DNA from: Maea johnstoni
Taxonomy: Eukaryota; Annelida; Polychaeta; Spionida; Magelonidae
Reading direction: 5' to 3'
Length of the DNA: 64,000 bases
NCBI GenBank assembly: GCA_963942565.1
Contig: OZ012684.1
Coordinates: 69,972,763-70,036,762, forward strand
Below the pieces are notes generated by a model, which was not told the origin of the DNA, ran no database searches, and saw only the letters and a program-made list of their open reading frames with translations. The position numbers and the translations under genes were made by a program. Below are positions 37,164 to 50,499 of the stretch, piece by piece (positions within the stretch are counted from its first letter, which is position 1; every line of letters begins with the position of its first letter).

Positions 37164-37636
37164 CTAACCACGCAATTGAATTAAAGTGGAGAGTATTTTC
37201 ACTTTTCTCTCAACTTCGGAAACACAAAACCAAACTATCATACCCTCGTGGTGAGAGATCTATGGGAAAATGTTTGAAATAATCGGAAGATCAACCGAGT
37301 TAGGAGCTTAAGGTTTCTCGGCGGCGCTTAGAGTTTCTTTCATCTTATAGAAATTGACTTCTGATGATGTGCCAGGCAGGAAATCAGGCATGTTGTAGAT
37401 TGTAATGATTGCTGGTGTTTTTCTAGGTCTTAGTAATCTTATCAGTCATGACCAATTAGTTATACAGGTAGTCAGTCAAGAGTATGCTACGGTTAAGTCA
37501 CTCTCAAATCAGGTAGAAATGAATCTGTTATTGGTTCGGTTCGATAGTAGGTAACAAGCTGAAGAAGGTATGATGAGGTTATGTATAATGTCAGCTTACC
37601 TGACTGAGTTGAATGGATTCAGTCAGTCTTTAGTCA

Positions 37637-37860
37637 GGGTTTAGAAACTGGGTGCCCAAAATTGGCAATTGTAAAATTTTGGGGCGTCCTATTTTTATGG
37701 GTGACCTTAATATACTCAGATTACAACCATAAGCATGTATCTACTTCTTAGAATAAGGTATGATATCCATATACATATACAATGCAATAGGAATTATATT
37801 TAGGTGAAAAGAAGTCAATGGTTTGCTTGAAATTGACATGTCAAAAATTTCATGTCTATA
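37637..37860. mobile_element. Family B MITE fragment (reverse orientation)
   Basis: It matches the right half of family B: 'gggtgcccaaaattggcaa', then 'actcagattacaacc' and 'gtatctact'. The other end is lost. Confidence 0.55.
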
Positions 37861-38019
37861 GCAAACAAAATCATTCTTGCAATTTTGAAGAAATTTTTCT
37901 GTTAAATGTATAATTTGAGAATTATTTGAAGGAGAAGTGTGAACCAGAACTCCAGCTACAAATCTCCCTCAGATATTTTGCAAATTAATGCTCTGTTCTT
38001 TCTATTCTGGAAATTGTCT

Positions 38020-38208
38020 TCTGGGTCTACAGTACAATTGACAATAACTTCTAAATGAAGAATGATTTCACAAATCATTTGAAGGGGAGATGTTCAAAGT
38101 GTTCTAATTAGTATATGTTTCCTTAAAATGTTTTCCCAACTGCTTTTGGCTGAAATATTTCATCAAAATCATCAGGCTATTTTTTGCTGCTGTGAGCATT
38201 AAGGGGTT
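38020..38208. mobile_element. Family A MITE, 'gctgtgagcatt' subtype, partial
   Basis: It contains the 'tcatttgaaggggagatgtt' arm and ends GAGCATTAAGGGGTTAA. The preceding 130 bases hold another short piece with the same central arms. Confidence 0.55.
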
Positions 38209-40049
38209 AAAGCAGGTGGCCTTCAGAGGAAACCCTAGGCATGGTTGGACTTAGCTTACAATTAGTGGGTGCACCAGTTGAGTATGACGAAGAAGACCCT
38301 TATCTAACCACAAACCATTTTGGATGTCTCTTTTAATCAGAATTTGCCTCACTAATGATACAAAATAAATAGGAACATTAGGCACTGATAAAAGGGCAGT
38401 GCAAGGGGAAGATCAAGGTGGAGAAATCGAGAGAAGCAATTGTGGGGTTTTGGCAGAAAATCCCAAGTCAGAAATGAAACTTTCTAAACAATGAAATGCC
38501 TTCTTGACAAGCCTACCCTGTTGAGCAGTTGGGGATTTAACGCTGAGGATTTCTGTGAACCGTTGACAACATGTGATCAATCTATCAGACATAATTATAG
38601 TGAGGTACCTTTACAGGCTAGTGGCCAGCCCACCAGGTACGTGCACACATCACATGACATGCACAGGGTGGTCGTTACACAGGGTGTTCGGGTTTCAAAG
38701 GCATCTACAGTAATTTGTGTGGGGGGGAGGGGTTTTATAATAGAATCAGGGTTAAATTGCAGCATAGATAAAATAAAGTAACAATATCTTATCTAATAGG
38801 TAGGGTTTGCCCCATCGATAATGCTGTTAGACCAATCGAAAATCTGGATGCCCGCAGTACCAAATATATGTTACCAAACATTTTATATTATGCTGTCAAC
38901 ACTGCAACAAATAACACTTGGAACCATCAAGATATTACAATGAACATATTTTGTACATGAAGGTGATGGCTAGGTTTAACAACTACAGATGTACCTAGAA
39001 GGGTTTAGCTGGATGTTTATAGCAGGAAAATGTGAGTTGGGCTAGAAAGTGTCGTTTATGTATGGGGGTTGGATTAGGAATGTGATGAGGCACTTCTGTG
39101 ACTATATTACACACCTGAGTTAACTCAAATTACACCTTTGATTATTCTATAATGACTAGTTTCTACCCCAAACCTCTTGGCCCCAAAAAAGTTTCCATCT
39201 AAGTTCATATCACTTAAAAGCCATGGCATGATTTAGCCTATATCATCATTCAAGCATTAGCCCATAGATTTTCAGGGTATCTTACTTATCACTAAAATAT
39301 ATCATTCTAACTCAGCTTACTATCATTCTTACTCTTTTCATTTATGTAGAAGATATAAATGGGACCAGAATAAAGTGTTCACACTAGGAGGTGTTCACAT
39401 CTCTGGGGTGTTCACCAGAGGTTTCACTCTATTCATATTCTAGTGAAAAGATGATTTACTCTTAAGAAGAAATTTGCATAATTGTCTTATCACCTGGCCT
39501 TTTAAGAGGTGTGTTTGGTTGAGACAGACATCTTTGGATCTATGATACCTATCGGCTTCATTCTTACTGTAAGTGCAGGTAGGTCTTCCTCCATAGCATC
39601 CATGCTGTCTTATCTGTGAGGGTGGCTTACCTCTAATCCCTCAACCCAATTATTGGCTTATCCCCCCATTGTTCTGCCATCCCACCCTTTCTACTGGTCA
39701 ATGGCTTATCGTTCCCTTAATCTCTTTGATCAAGGTGAGTTAGGGTAGTTAAACCTACTGGTACATCCTCATCATGTCCAGGTGGGCTGAAGAAATTACA
39801 GGTAGAATGAGGTAAAGAGAAACAAGGTGGCTGATTTTAGTCGGAAACTAAATTTGATTTAGTGTTATTCATAGGTTATTTAATGTTATTTAACCCATGT
39901 TTGCTTGTTGCGACCAAAAAAGAGCCTCTAGAATATATCTAGTATTATTCTAGTACTATTCATGAGCTAGTTTAGGTCTAGCCCATTTTTACCTGTAATG
40001 TCAGGCTATTCCTCTGCTATCCATTCTAGTGTTATTTCGGAGTTATTTT
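38209..40049. other. Non-coding
   Basis: An ATG frame at 38491 runs into donor-like sites but in the wrong phase and without a promoter-like leader. Nothing else was seen. Confidence 0.4.
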
Positions 40050-40230
40050 AATTTACCCATTTATGCCGGTAGTGCCCAAAAGAGAGCCAACCATTTCTGT
40101 AATATCTATCTGAAAAAAGTTTCCTTGAGAAAATATTTCAAGATGAAAATGTAATCAGACAACTCTCCTGCATTAATTTCAATAATCAATTATGTTTTAT
40201 AGCAAATTTATTTTCAAGTGTATCAAAGAT
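40050..40230. mobile_element. Family A MITE, old partial copy
   Basis: It begins TTTACCCATTTATGCCGGTA and keeps 'acaactctcctgca' from the central arm. Confidence 0.45.
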
Positions 40231-40650
40231 AGAATTGTTACTATTTAAAGGGAACCTTTGGCAAGATACCAAGGATTTGATAGTAAAAGGTTTTATGAAG
40301 CTTACAGAATTTCAGATTTAAGTATACAGTGTTTTTGGAACGTGCACTTGGTTCACAGCCACAATCAACATGAAATGGAAGTCTTACATCAACATGGAAT
40401 AGTTGTTTCATTGTATCCTTAAGAAATGCTGTATGCATTAATGTCCATAACTGGTGTGTCAAACCACAGTAGAGGATTGTGTTTAAATAAGTCCAAACAG
40501 CCATCTGTTATTTTAGGGTATTTGAACGAAGATGTGCTAGGAAGTCCTGAGGACTCAGCCTCTGACTGAAATAAGCAAAGAAGAAGGGAAAAAAAGGTGA
40601 ATGTTTACTGAAGGCTTCAAAGAATGCACTCAGTCCAGCGTCAGATTAGA

Positions 40651-41210
40651 TGGCAAGATAGCAGTTACTTAGAGCACTGGAGCAGTCACCGCATCACTTT
40701 TACCTGCTGCTGAAAACTTACCTGTTTAAAGCCCACCCTGAGTTGCTTTAAGATGTGCATTTAGACTGAAGGGAACCTTAAAGATGCTTTGATATCAAAT
40801 GGCAAAATAGCAGTTATCACAAGCACTGGAGCAGTTATCGCATCAACTCTACCTGCTGCTGGAAATCAGGTAAATTCCTACCTGATTTAAAGCCTACCCT
40901 GAGTTGCTTTAAGACAAACATTTGGACTTAAAGTAGAGCTTAAAGATGATTTAAGAATATGAGTTACCTGTAACTCACTGGAGCACTGAAGCAGTTATCA
41001 CACCACCTCTACCTGTCACTAGAACAGGTAAATACCTACCTGATTTAAAGCCTAACCTGAGTTGCTTTAAGACATATACTGGGACTTACAGGTGAGCTTT
41101 AAGGGTGCGAGTTCCTCTTGGGAGTTAAAGCAAGCTTTAAGGTACTTTAAGACTACAAGTTCCTTTTGGGAGTTATAGGTGAGCTTTAAGGATCTTTAGG
41201 AATGTGAGTC
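40651..41210. repeat. Degenerate tandem repeat, unit about 150 bp
   Basis: Units start near 40651, 40800 and about 40957. Each has 'actggagcag', 'tctacctgctgctg' and 'cctgagttgctttaaga'. The last 150 bases are a shorter derived repeat of 'gttccttttgggagtta' and 'gagctttaagg'. Confidence 0.75.
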
Positions 41211-41639
41211 CCTTTTATCTCATTCATTATCCAGGTGTGAGCTTATACCTGTACTGACTGGTTGTTTTAAGGGATAGCTTACAGCCAGGTAGGTGATTAG
41301 CCAGGTAGGGTGGCAGGTCCCCCCAGTGACCGTTGGTCCAGTTCAGTGGATTACTGGACTCCTCTCATTAGAACCTATTGTTCAGGACGCTCGATTGCAT
41401 TTACTGCCTTGAACATCACAAACCAATGCATGAACCAGGACCTTCTCTACACTATACATATGGAAATGAACTGTTGGTATACACAGTCATCATAACAGTC
41501 AGGGAAGAAAACTACACGCAGTGGATGTGAGTTTGTGTAGCTTGTGTAGGACTTTGGTACCACACCATGAAACATAATTGAATGAACCCTGCAGCACTTG
41601 GAGTACGCCTGATTGAGCATATTCTTAAGGACAAATTTT

Positions 41640-41933
41640 TTTGATCTGGACGGTTGAAATTTGAAGCTATTTGCGGTACGTTAGCAGAGGGGCCCAGTCA
41701 AGCAGAAAAGTCGACTCCGCAGGATTTGAATTTCTCATACTGGCTGTGCACAACGTGAAAGGCGTCGGGGATCAGACTCATTGGAGGTATTCTTGTGATA
41801 GGGCCGGCCTGCTTTTCATAGCCATGGAGACGCGCCGCGATACATCTGGGTGATATTTGGGAGTTGGACGGAGCGATAACTAAACACAGTAGAGAGAAAT
41901 GCAGTGAGCGAAAGGAATCCCATTGCACTCAAG
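41640..41933 (+). promoter_or_regulatory. Probable promoter / leader region upstream of the 659-codon exon
   Basis: This 290-base CpG-rich stretch carries an inverted CCAAT motif near 41780 and a strong-context ATG at 41823 opening a nine-codon ORF (METRRDTSG). A possible but weak donor (GTATTG) is at 41934. It lies about 320 bases before the start codon at 42250, so it is probably promoter or 5' leader for that exon. Confidence 0.35.
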
Positions 41934-42249
41934 GTATTGTTCTCACTGGGTCTGCATCTTACATCACCCCACTTCAATAGGTCAAGTAGTGATACCCCTT
42001 AACGGTCATACCGCCTGAGCTTGGTTTTTAAAGTTCTACCTGCACATGCAGGTTGGACTCTGGTACATAAACACAGGACTAGAGCTGTAGCCAGTTTATG
42101 TACAGTAAGCCTACCTGAACTCATTCATAACGGATAAACAGAATACTTGATCACATCTACCTTGCCAGCTAGTGGTACGGAGGCATTGACTAATTGGATT
42201 TGAACTGAACACAACATAGCCAGTAGTAGTATGCTGTAGATTGGTCGCC

Positions 42250-44227
42250 ATGTCTGCTTACCGACAACCATTACCGGGGAACTTTTCCCCACAGCAGGGG
42301 AATTTCCCAGCCTACCAAGGGAAGCATATATATGAACAGATAAACAATTTGTCTCCGTTGGGACCGAGCAGAGGTGTTACCCCCGGAGAGGAGAGAAAAA
42401 CGCCACCTAGCGAGGATGGCAAGAATCGACATCGACAAACAGGTTCTCCAATGGCAAGGAATATCCCACCACCTAGGCTCAACTTTTCTCCACAACCAAG
42501 AAATTTACCTGAAAGAGGAGATTTTACACAAAGTCAAGGACATTACTCTCCACAGCAAGTGAATAGTTCACCAAAAGCCAGGAATGTTACGCCATCTCGG
42601 ATGGACCTTATTCGGGCTCAGGGTGAAGGTAAGCCTGATAATGAATATAGAAATGATTTGAGTTATGCTAGAGGACAGTACAGCCAACTGCAAATGAATA
42701 ATTACTCAACAGTAGTTGCTCAGATGAACTATTTACATCAGTATGGGAATAGCCTTCCTGGAAAGGGGGTGGTGTCTCCACTGAAGGGGCAGTACCCCCC
42801 ACAGCAAACGAGCAGTTCCCCGTTTCCCAATAATATCACTCCCTCAAAGGTGAACTGTTTGCCTGCTCATCAGGGAGGTGTTCTCGTGGCTAGGAAGGAC
42901 TTGACACCAACCAAGGGGCACTACTCTCCAAATCAACAAATGAATATCACCGCCTCTCAACACAACCTCAATGAGAAGGGGATTTTGACTCCTGCCAAGG
43001 GACAGTACCCGTCACCATCATCTACAAAAGGTTCTCCTGTACCGAGGAATATAACACCCTCAATGCCGGACTACCCTCATCAGGGTAGTAACCTGAATGA
43101 AAGAATGCATTTGACTCCTACTAAGGGACAGTACCCCCCACCACCCACATATGGTTCCCCTGTACCAAGGAATGTCACACCCTCCATGCCAGACTACCCT
43201 TATCAGGGTGGTAATATAGATGAGAGAAAGGGTTTTACTCCTACCAAGGGATGGTTTGACCCACGGCAAATGAGCAGTTCGCCTTTATCAAGAAATGCCA
43301 GCCCATCTCAGATGAGCTATTTGGCTCAACAGGGGGGTAACACTCCAGAAAGAATGGATCCGATGTCCACCAAGGTTCTCAACACCCCACCCTCAGCAAC
43401 AACTGCTTCTCCTGTACCCAGAACCCTAACACCCTCTCAGATGAGCCACCCTATATATGATTATCCCAAGAGGATGGACATGACACCCACAAAGATACAA
43501 AACACCCCAGAATCAACAAATGCATCCCCGGTACCAAAGACTGTGACACCCTCTCAGATGAGGCACCCCCAGCATATATACGATTATCCAAAAAGGATGG
43601 ACATTACACCCACAAAGATACAAAACACCCCAACATCAACAAATGCATCCCCGGTACCAAAGTCTGTGACACCCTCTCAGATGAACCATCTTCAGCAAGG
43701 AGATAGTTATTCCAAAAGGATGGACATGACTCCCACAAAGATACAAAACACCCCAGAACCAACATATGCTTCCCCAGTACCAAAGACTGTGACACCCTCT
43801 CCGATGAATGTTCCTCAACAAGGAAATAATTATCCCAAAAGGACAGATTTGACACCAAGCAAGAGACAGTACGCTCCAGTAGGAGAGACGCGGGATGCCT
43901 CTCCTGCTACCAGGAACCACACACCTGGCCAGGTAAATGACTCACCTGTGGTGCCTGATGACGGTCCCCCTGCTCAGACCTGTCTCTCCCCACTGCAGCA
44001 GAGGAGAGACCAGGTATTCAAGGCAAGGAGGAACCTCAACCAGACCTATACAGTATTCTCCGACACAGAAGCCGAGTGGGATGAAGATGACGATGATGAT
44101 GAGGATCTGGATCCATATGATGATGATGATGATGATGATAATGATATCACCTATTCCTTCTATGACCTGAATGAATCCGGTATTGGTACCTGCAATCTGG
44201 ATTCCAGAGATGATGCTGATGACACTG
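42250..44227 (+). CDS. Alternative first coding exon: 659-residue Ser/Thr-Pro repeat N-terminus with acidic tail
   Basis: The exon opens at ATG 42250 in a good start context (GCC before ATG) and reads MSAYRQPLPG. It stays open for 659 codons plus one G, then meets a strong donor (GTAAGT at 44228); reading on past the donor soon hits a stop. Residues about 88-565 hold about eleven degenerate units of about 40 residues: a TPTK-type motif, a short linker, a SPVPRN-type motif, then TPSQM. The units starting at residues 407, 448, 489 and 530 are exactly 41 residues apart and most alike, so they are the youngest. Residues about 607-633 are almost all Asp/Glu, followed by a Tyr/Asn/Asp-rich stretch. 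There is no signal peptide, membrane segment or domain I recognise. The dense SP/TP sites suggest a disordered region open to proline-directed kinases. Its phase (1, G) matches the other first exons here, so it is probably one of several interchangeable N-termini of a large protein. Coding is very likely; function is unknown. Confidence 0.85.
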
Positions 44228-44861
44228 GTAAGTCTGAACTTTATATTAACGCCCCTAGTGGCCCACTATTAACCATTTCATTCTTGCTCTTACAGAGTGT
44301 AACCAAAATATTTCCTGTATGCACATATATTAGGGAAGTGTTTCATTGCACTGGGTTGTTGATAGTGTAGATATTGTTGATGTAGATATCTCTCCATGTG
44401 TTAGATATGTTATACATGACACTGATATTGATTGCTAGCAAAGTTAGTCTTTGATTCAGTCGACAGAAATCACTGACAGCTGTTGAGCATGACATGTTTC
44501 AAACTCCCTAAAAGGCCACATTATTTTGGTTAAAAAAATTTGGCAGTTATTTTTGGAAAATATTTGAATGATTTATGTTAAACAAAACAAAATTACAACT
44601 CATGCACATACATAGGAAGACAATTTGCAATGCAATTTATATGGAAATAAATGGTAGGGGATATATGGTATGCACAGTTTGTCATTCTGTAGATACTGAT
44701 TGCTATTGAGATCTATCTATTCCTCACACTCACTCTGCAGTCACCAAGTGGGGAACATAATTGATGCCATCAATTTCACTTTCAAGGGGATTGCAATTGT
44801 CAGGAAAAGCATGAAAGGACATGACTCTTAATTGATAGTTCAGCTGCTGTGATACCCTTGC

Positions 44862-45052
<191 letters not shown>

Positions 45053-46129
45053 ATGCTAACTCTACCCGTAATATTCTACTATAGTTTGTCTAGTTGGCCA
45101 CTATACATTGCTTTCTTTCACAAACAACGGTAGTTCAAAGATCTGCCCTAAACCAATTCCTTTGTGAGTATTGTTGACCTGAGTTTATTGATCAAGAAAT
45201 ACATGTAAAGTGAGTGCAACTGAAGGAATGCCATTCCTGTAGAAATGTACACAGTTTACCTGAGTCTGTGTCTACCTTAGCTGTTTTTATGCTCTTTGAA
45301 GTAACTTGTTGGTACTTGATACATACCACACACACACTGTTTTGCTACATTTTTCCACAAAGTTTGTGTACAGAGTTGATGGTCCTGTCCTTAGGTATGC
45401 TTTCATGAGTAGTCCCAGGCATTATCAAACCCATGCAGCTAGACAGGCCGGGAAGGGGGGGAGTTGTGGTTCCAGAGAATCATTATTGCTCCTGATCCTT
45501 GAATGCTTTGCTTGTATGTAAATCTTTCAGTATCCACTATCCAGACCCACTGAGTGACAGTCAGTTTTACTGTTGATGCATTATTTTGTACAAGGACAAT
45601 GCAACCTACCTGTATACAAATTTTACCTACTGTAAGGCCTTAAATCTTGGAATGCTTTTAGGCAAACATTATTGCTTAGCAGTAGGAAATTGAAGATCAA
45701 ACTCTGATAGGTTTCAGCTATTTGTTAACAGCAGTGTTATGTTAGAGAAACAGTTATTATTAGGTTTTATTCATTGTTCAGTAGATAGAGTGAATTAAAT
45801 TAATTGTGGAATCCGTTATAAAGATTCGTTGAAATCCTCACAGCTGATTACCTCAGCACATGGGCACATCAGAGAGAGCCCGCCCCTCAACCATTACCGG
45901 CAAGAAATTAATCCCGCCACTGATTGCATGTCGGGCAATTGTTCTGTGCAGGTAATCATCCCTAGCCCACCTGCTTATTGATTACTTTACAGGGAAAGGT
46001 AGATCAAATATAACCAGCCATGTGGCCACTTTCATACAGTGAGAGTGTGTGTGCCGGCACCATGGTTTAGTGTGTGATTTCATAACAATTTCTTCGACCC
46101 TGGAGGCACTGATTATACCTGTCCCCATA

Positions 46130-46180
46130 GCCTTAGCTAGCAGGGCGCCTGGGCATCAGTTTGACACCCAAACCCTAAAA
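46130..46180. mobile_element. Family B MITE fragment (left end only)
   Basis: Only about 50 bases of the left end are left: CATAGCCTTAGCTAGCAGGGC and the following 'gacacccaaaccct'. Confidence 0.45.
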
Positions 46181-46653
46181 AAACAAAAACAATCAAGATG
46201 CTGAATATTTTAGTGAGTAATTGCTACATTCCTTTTTCTCGCAATACTCTCTGTATACTTTCAGTTCAATGTAGCTCTAAGTATAACGTTATAGTGATAC
46301 ATCTATGTCAATATCAATATATATATTTCCCTTAATATCAATGTGTTAAAATGTTTTTAGTGAGTTTTCCCCCAAGACAAAAGTGATCAATAACTTTCAA
46401 CTTTATTATGGAGGGAAGGAGATTGAACTCTCACATGACTCATATAAAGTATTGCCTTCAAACATTACTTTACTGTAGAATGAGCCTCCTGATTATATAT
46501 GGGTATATCGACCCTTAAAACTGGATAGGGCACCTACGTACCCAGCGTCCCAGCCTCTACATATTTTACCCATCTTGTTGTTTCTATTAGGGCAAAAGCA
46601 TGATTGATCTATGCATGCCACAACACAGCACAAGCCGTGTTATGATTTAGCGG

Positions 46654-46990
46654 ATGCACTGTCTTAGAACTTCCTACTACACTGTTTATTATATATAGGA
46701 AGGTGTGAAGATGCATTATAGTGCTCCAGTCACCTGCAAAGGTGAAGAGTTTGTGCAGGGTTATTATCATATAGAATGCATTGTCTCTGAACTTCCTACA
46801 TAAGGTTATAGAAGGATGTAAAAAAAGAAAGTGCTCCTATCTCTTGCAGTTGTGAAGTGTTTGTATACAGGTTTATAATCATAGGTGCTTCATTGTCCTA
46901 TGACTTCCTACATACAGTAGGTTATTGAAAGGTGTGAAGAAATACCACACATCTATATCTCCCGCTGTGGTGAGGTGTTTTGACAGGTTT
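46654..46990. repeat. Degenerate tandem repeat, unit about 115 bp, three copies
   Basis: Units begin near 46654, 46776 and 46886, each with 'cattgtc', 'acttcctac', 'aggtgtgaag' and 'gtgaagtgttt' motifs in the same order. Confidence 0.65.
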
Positions 46991-48123
46991 GATTTCACCA
47001 GAAAAAATAACCATAGGTGGTTGGATCAATTCCTATATTGATCATCAGCATTCCCTTTGTGTCTGTTTCATATTGTTCCAAGAAATACATATCTCTCAAT
47101 GGCCCAAATGGTGGGTGTGGGGTGTCTAATTAGGTGCATATTGTGCTGTTTGTATACTTTTCAATATTCTAGCTGTCCTCTTTGATTAAGTGTGCATGTA
47201 TTGGGTGTGTTATTGTGGAGAAAGAGAAATAAGTGGTGGATGTCTGGGTGGTTTGCCGGAGGGCATTATTAATTAGTGACATATGTAGATTTCCCAGTGG
47301 AGTGTGTATATTGCTGTGAAATGTAAAAACAGCATGTTACAAGCCGACTTGAAAAAAGGTATTTTGCTTTTATATTTTAACCCTTGCCCATTATGGCGAA
47401 GCATCCTTGGAAGTCTTAAAATAATTGATATTGATATCATCAAAATATTTCTCATTATCATCACTATATATTAAATGCATCAATTATATGATTTAATTTC
47501 ACTTGAAATAAAGAGATTTAGACATATTATATTTCAATATTGTGCTACGGTTAATTATCTGTGTAATAGATCATGTCCATACTCTTCTATAATGAATTCT
47601 GAAAAAAAAAATTGTAATGCATAGATATGCATACTGAATAGTCACTCCATTTACAAAGAAGTGTCTTTCCAATAATTAATTAAAACCCTTCAGTCTTCTC
47701 AAATTTCAACTCATATCACATTCCATTGGTGCTGACTAATTAAGTAGAGCACTCCTTGTTTGTTTCTTAACTTATTAAAGGATAGGTTAGGAATTTCAAT
47801 TATTAGTCACTAGTATTTACATCTTGATCTTTTTGACCTATGCAAACCACCTTATGCTCAGCATCAGAGACATATAAAACCTTAGGTAGTCAACCTCTCT
47901 GTCAGTATGCAGGAGGGTCGAAGGTCAGGTTGGGTCAGAGGTCAATTTCAAATGTTAACTGCCAGTTTTAATGCTTGGGTGGAGACTGCCATCTGGTGGG
48001 CGATAAGGAAACTCCTCCCACAGTTGTCAGTGTTAGAGTGAAGATAAGACCACTTCATTTGTGCTATACTTAGATATCTTCATGATAGTGCCATCTGAGG
48101 TCAAATTTTATTGTGCTGGGGTT

Positions 48124-48146
48124 GGGGGGGGGGGGGGGGGGGGGGG
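48124..48146. repeat. Run of 23 G
   Basis: An uninterrupted G tract, unusual in this AT-rich region and able to form a G-quadruplex on this strand. Confidence 0.9.
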
Positions 48147-48972
48147 CTTTGTCTAGAATCAAATATGATTCTAAAGTCTATTCTACTCCTCCACTGTTTT
48201 GAACACATGCATTTCAACATATCTGTTAGGAAGTAGAGACGTGTGTGTTTTGAATCAGGAATCTGGCTTAATATTAACATTTTCTTCTTGCCTGAGATTT
48301 ACGTCTGGACTATATTGAACTTGAAAGAGATAAATAAATAATATCCATGTGTTGCAGATGTAGGAAAAAAATGCAAAAATGTTACTTCTCTACACCTACA
48401 TGTGGGAAGGGTTGAGTTGAAATACATAGTGTGAGAAAAAATACAAACCTCTTTCAAGTATATAGTTATCCCTCAAAGAGTTTGTATTTCCATACAGCAT
48501 AGTATAGTTATGTTTTTTAATTTACACAATAGAATAATGAAGTGGTTACAGATCAAAGGCCCCTTGTCATAACCTTTTTATCCAACAATCCTTGATGCAT
48601 TTAGATATCAGACTTTTTATTTTCTTATTTGTGGACCTTCATTATGATATCACAAAGACTATCTATAAAAAGGGTTATACATTTGATTCCATTTAATGGC
48701 TAACTTTGAATTGTGATGTGCTATTAAAAAATCCTTTGTAATGTAGCTAGTTCATATGTTTGAAGTATGAATAGTGTTCCTGTCATTGTTAGTTTATTGA
48801 ATGGCTTGCTTCTGACTAGTGCTTTATGTGTTCATATACACTATAGTAAAACTACCATTCCCAGACAACTTCAAGGCTCTCCCTATTTTCAACATGGTGC
48901 CTCCAGTTTTACTTTTTGATACCGCAATTGAGCTCATAATTCAAAGATGTAGTTTTTATTCATCCTAATTAG

Positions 48973-49125
48973 CAGGGTCTTAACCAGCATTTAGAAACTG
49001 GGTGCCCAAATTTTTTGGGCATCCTATATTTTGAGGGGGATCACAATATGCTCGGATTACAAGGGAGATTTTTTAGGGTTTGGGTGTCCAAATGATGCCC
49101 AGACACCCTGCTAGCTAAAACTATG
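48973..49125. mobile_element. hAT-like MITE, family B, internally deleted copy
   Basis: This 153-bp copy in reverse orientation keeps both ends (CAGGGTCTTAACCAG and CTAGCTAAAACTATG) but has lost the middle half of the family sequence. Confidence 0.65.
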
Positions 49126-49460
49126 ATCCTAAGCCAATCAGACAGCAGCATCCCTGAGAGCAGCGAGTCGCGTTCGTGAGAGGAGTCATCAAAGAAAAAA
49201 CTGTGGGCAAGTTGTCAACTCATAAAGGCTGGAGCAGAGTGGTAGAGGAGTGTGACATGTTTGCTTAATTTCTATGTTCTCAGCCGGCTCTTTAAATAAT
49301 GACTGGCAGATTGGGGACAAGGGTGCACCATGGCAGCAGGACTCTCCAGCAGGGGTTGCTAGATATGGGAATCTTTTAATTTTTTTTTGAAGCACAAGTT
49401 GGTTGACATGTATAGATACAAGTTTTTTTTTGACAGCTCTATAGCAACACGACTGGCTAC

Positions 49461-49646
49461 TTAGCCTTTTCCTTACATTAAGGCAACTTTTGTCCACAGC
49501 ATAAGAGTGTATAAATAATAAGTTTTTTAACCCTGTAATGCCGGTATTCATTAAGATCCTTTGAGATGAATATATTAAACTTTCAGTCATTTTCCAGCTT
49601 TTTGCATTAATTATTTCATTTTTGACACTGATGTCTGAAGGGTAAT
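49461..49646. mobile_element. Family C MITE, old shortened copy
   Basis: It keeps the 'ctgtaatgccggtattcatt' and 'ttttccagctttttgcatta' landmarks; the ends are eroded and the middle is shortened. Confidence 0.5.
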
Positions 49647-50499
49647 ACGGGATTTGTGGTGGCCCTGGGATTTTTTATTGGTGGCCCAGGTTGAGTATTT
49701 GCTACTATATTTTAAGCAGTTTTGAAAAAAAACACTGTCCCAGCCTTTTTAGGTTGGTCCAATACTACGCTTCTGTACAGGTATTTCTGTTTATACTATT
49801 CAAGAGAATGCTTTAGAGGGCCATCTACAGGGTTTCATTATAAGTACACATGAAACTGTTCAAATCAAAACCAATTTGGCTTTTTGCCAGTTAACTTCAG
49901 TAATTGCTCCTTACTCTTCCCAAAATATCTTAAGTGGACTATTGTATGTTGTTCAAGTTCCCAAGTTCTAGAAGTTAGTATTATATTTCTCACGATCCTG
50001 TGTTATCAGGTTTGCTCATTTCTTGTAATGAGCACTTTCAAGCTAAGGTATGTGTGTCGATTTCAAGTCAATAATGGTACCCCGTTGACACCCTGCTACG
50101 AGGGTAGGCAGGTGTGTGAGGCACCTGAAATACCCCACCTGAATCCTATCCATGCTACTGGGCTAAGCCAATCTTGAATAGACTTCAGAACATGTATAAA
50201 CACCGAGTTGAGTGTATTGTTATTTGAAATGAAAGCATGCAAAGGGGTACTGCCGCTAACAACTAGTAAGCTGGCTTATACAGATTATATTGTACATGTT
50301 AACGCTAGGTTGGAAAGCGGGATATTTCAGTCACTAGCGGTGGCCCCTTTTCGTCTAATCACATGAAGGTGGCGTTAGTGATATATCGGCGGAAATCACC
50401 AGGGAGATAACACCACCCTAAGGATCGGAAGTCTACCTTTTTTTTCAGTGACCGTTGATACACGTTGGAAAGGACACTGTTACATTAGTATTGCTGACT

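Noticed and set aside
38491-38636. ATG frame ending at a donor-like GTACGT
   Set aside because: It ends in phase 2, unlike the other first exons, and has no promoter-like leader.
43604-43920. Open frames on the - strand inside the 659-codon exon
   Set aside because: They are shadows of the repeat-coding + strand frame.
49189-49590. 133-residue open frame on the - strand
   Set aside because: It overlaps a family C MITE and poly-A/T runs, has no splice-supported boundaries and no domain.
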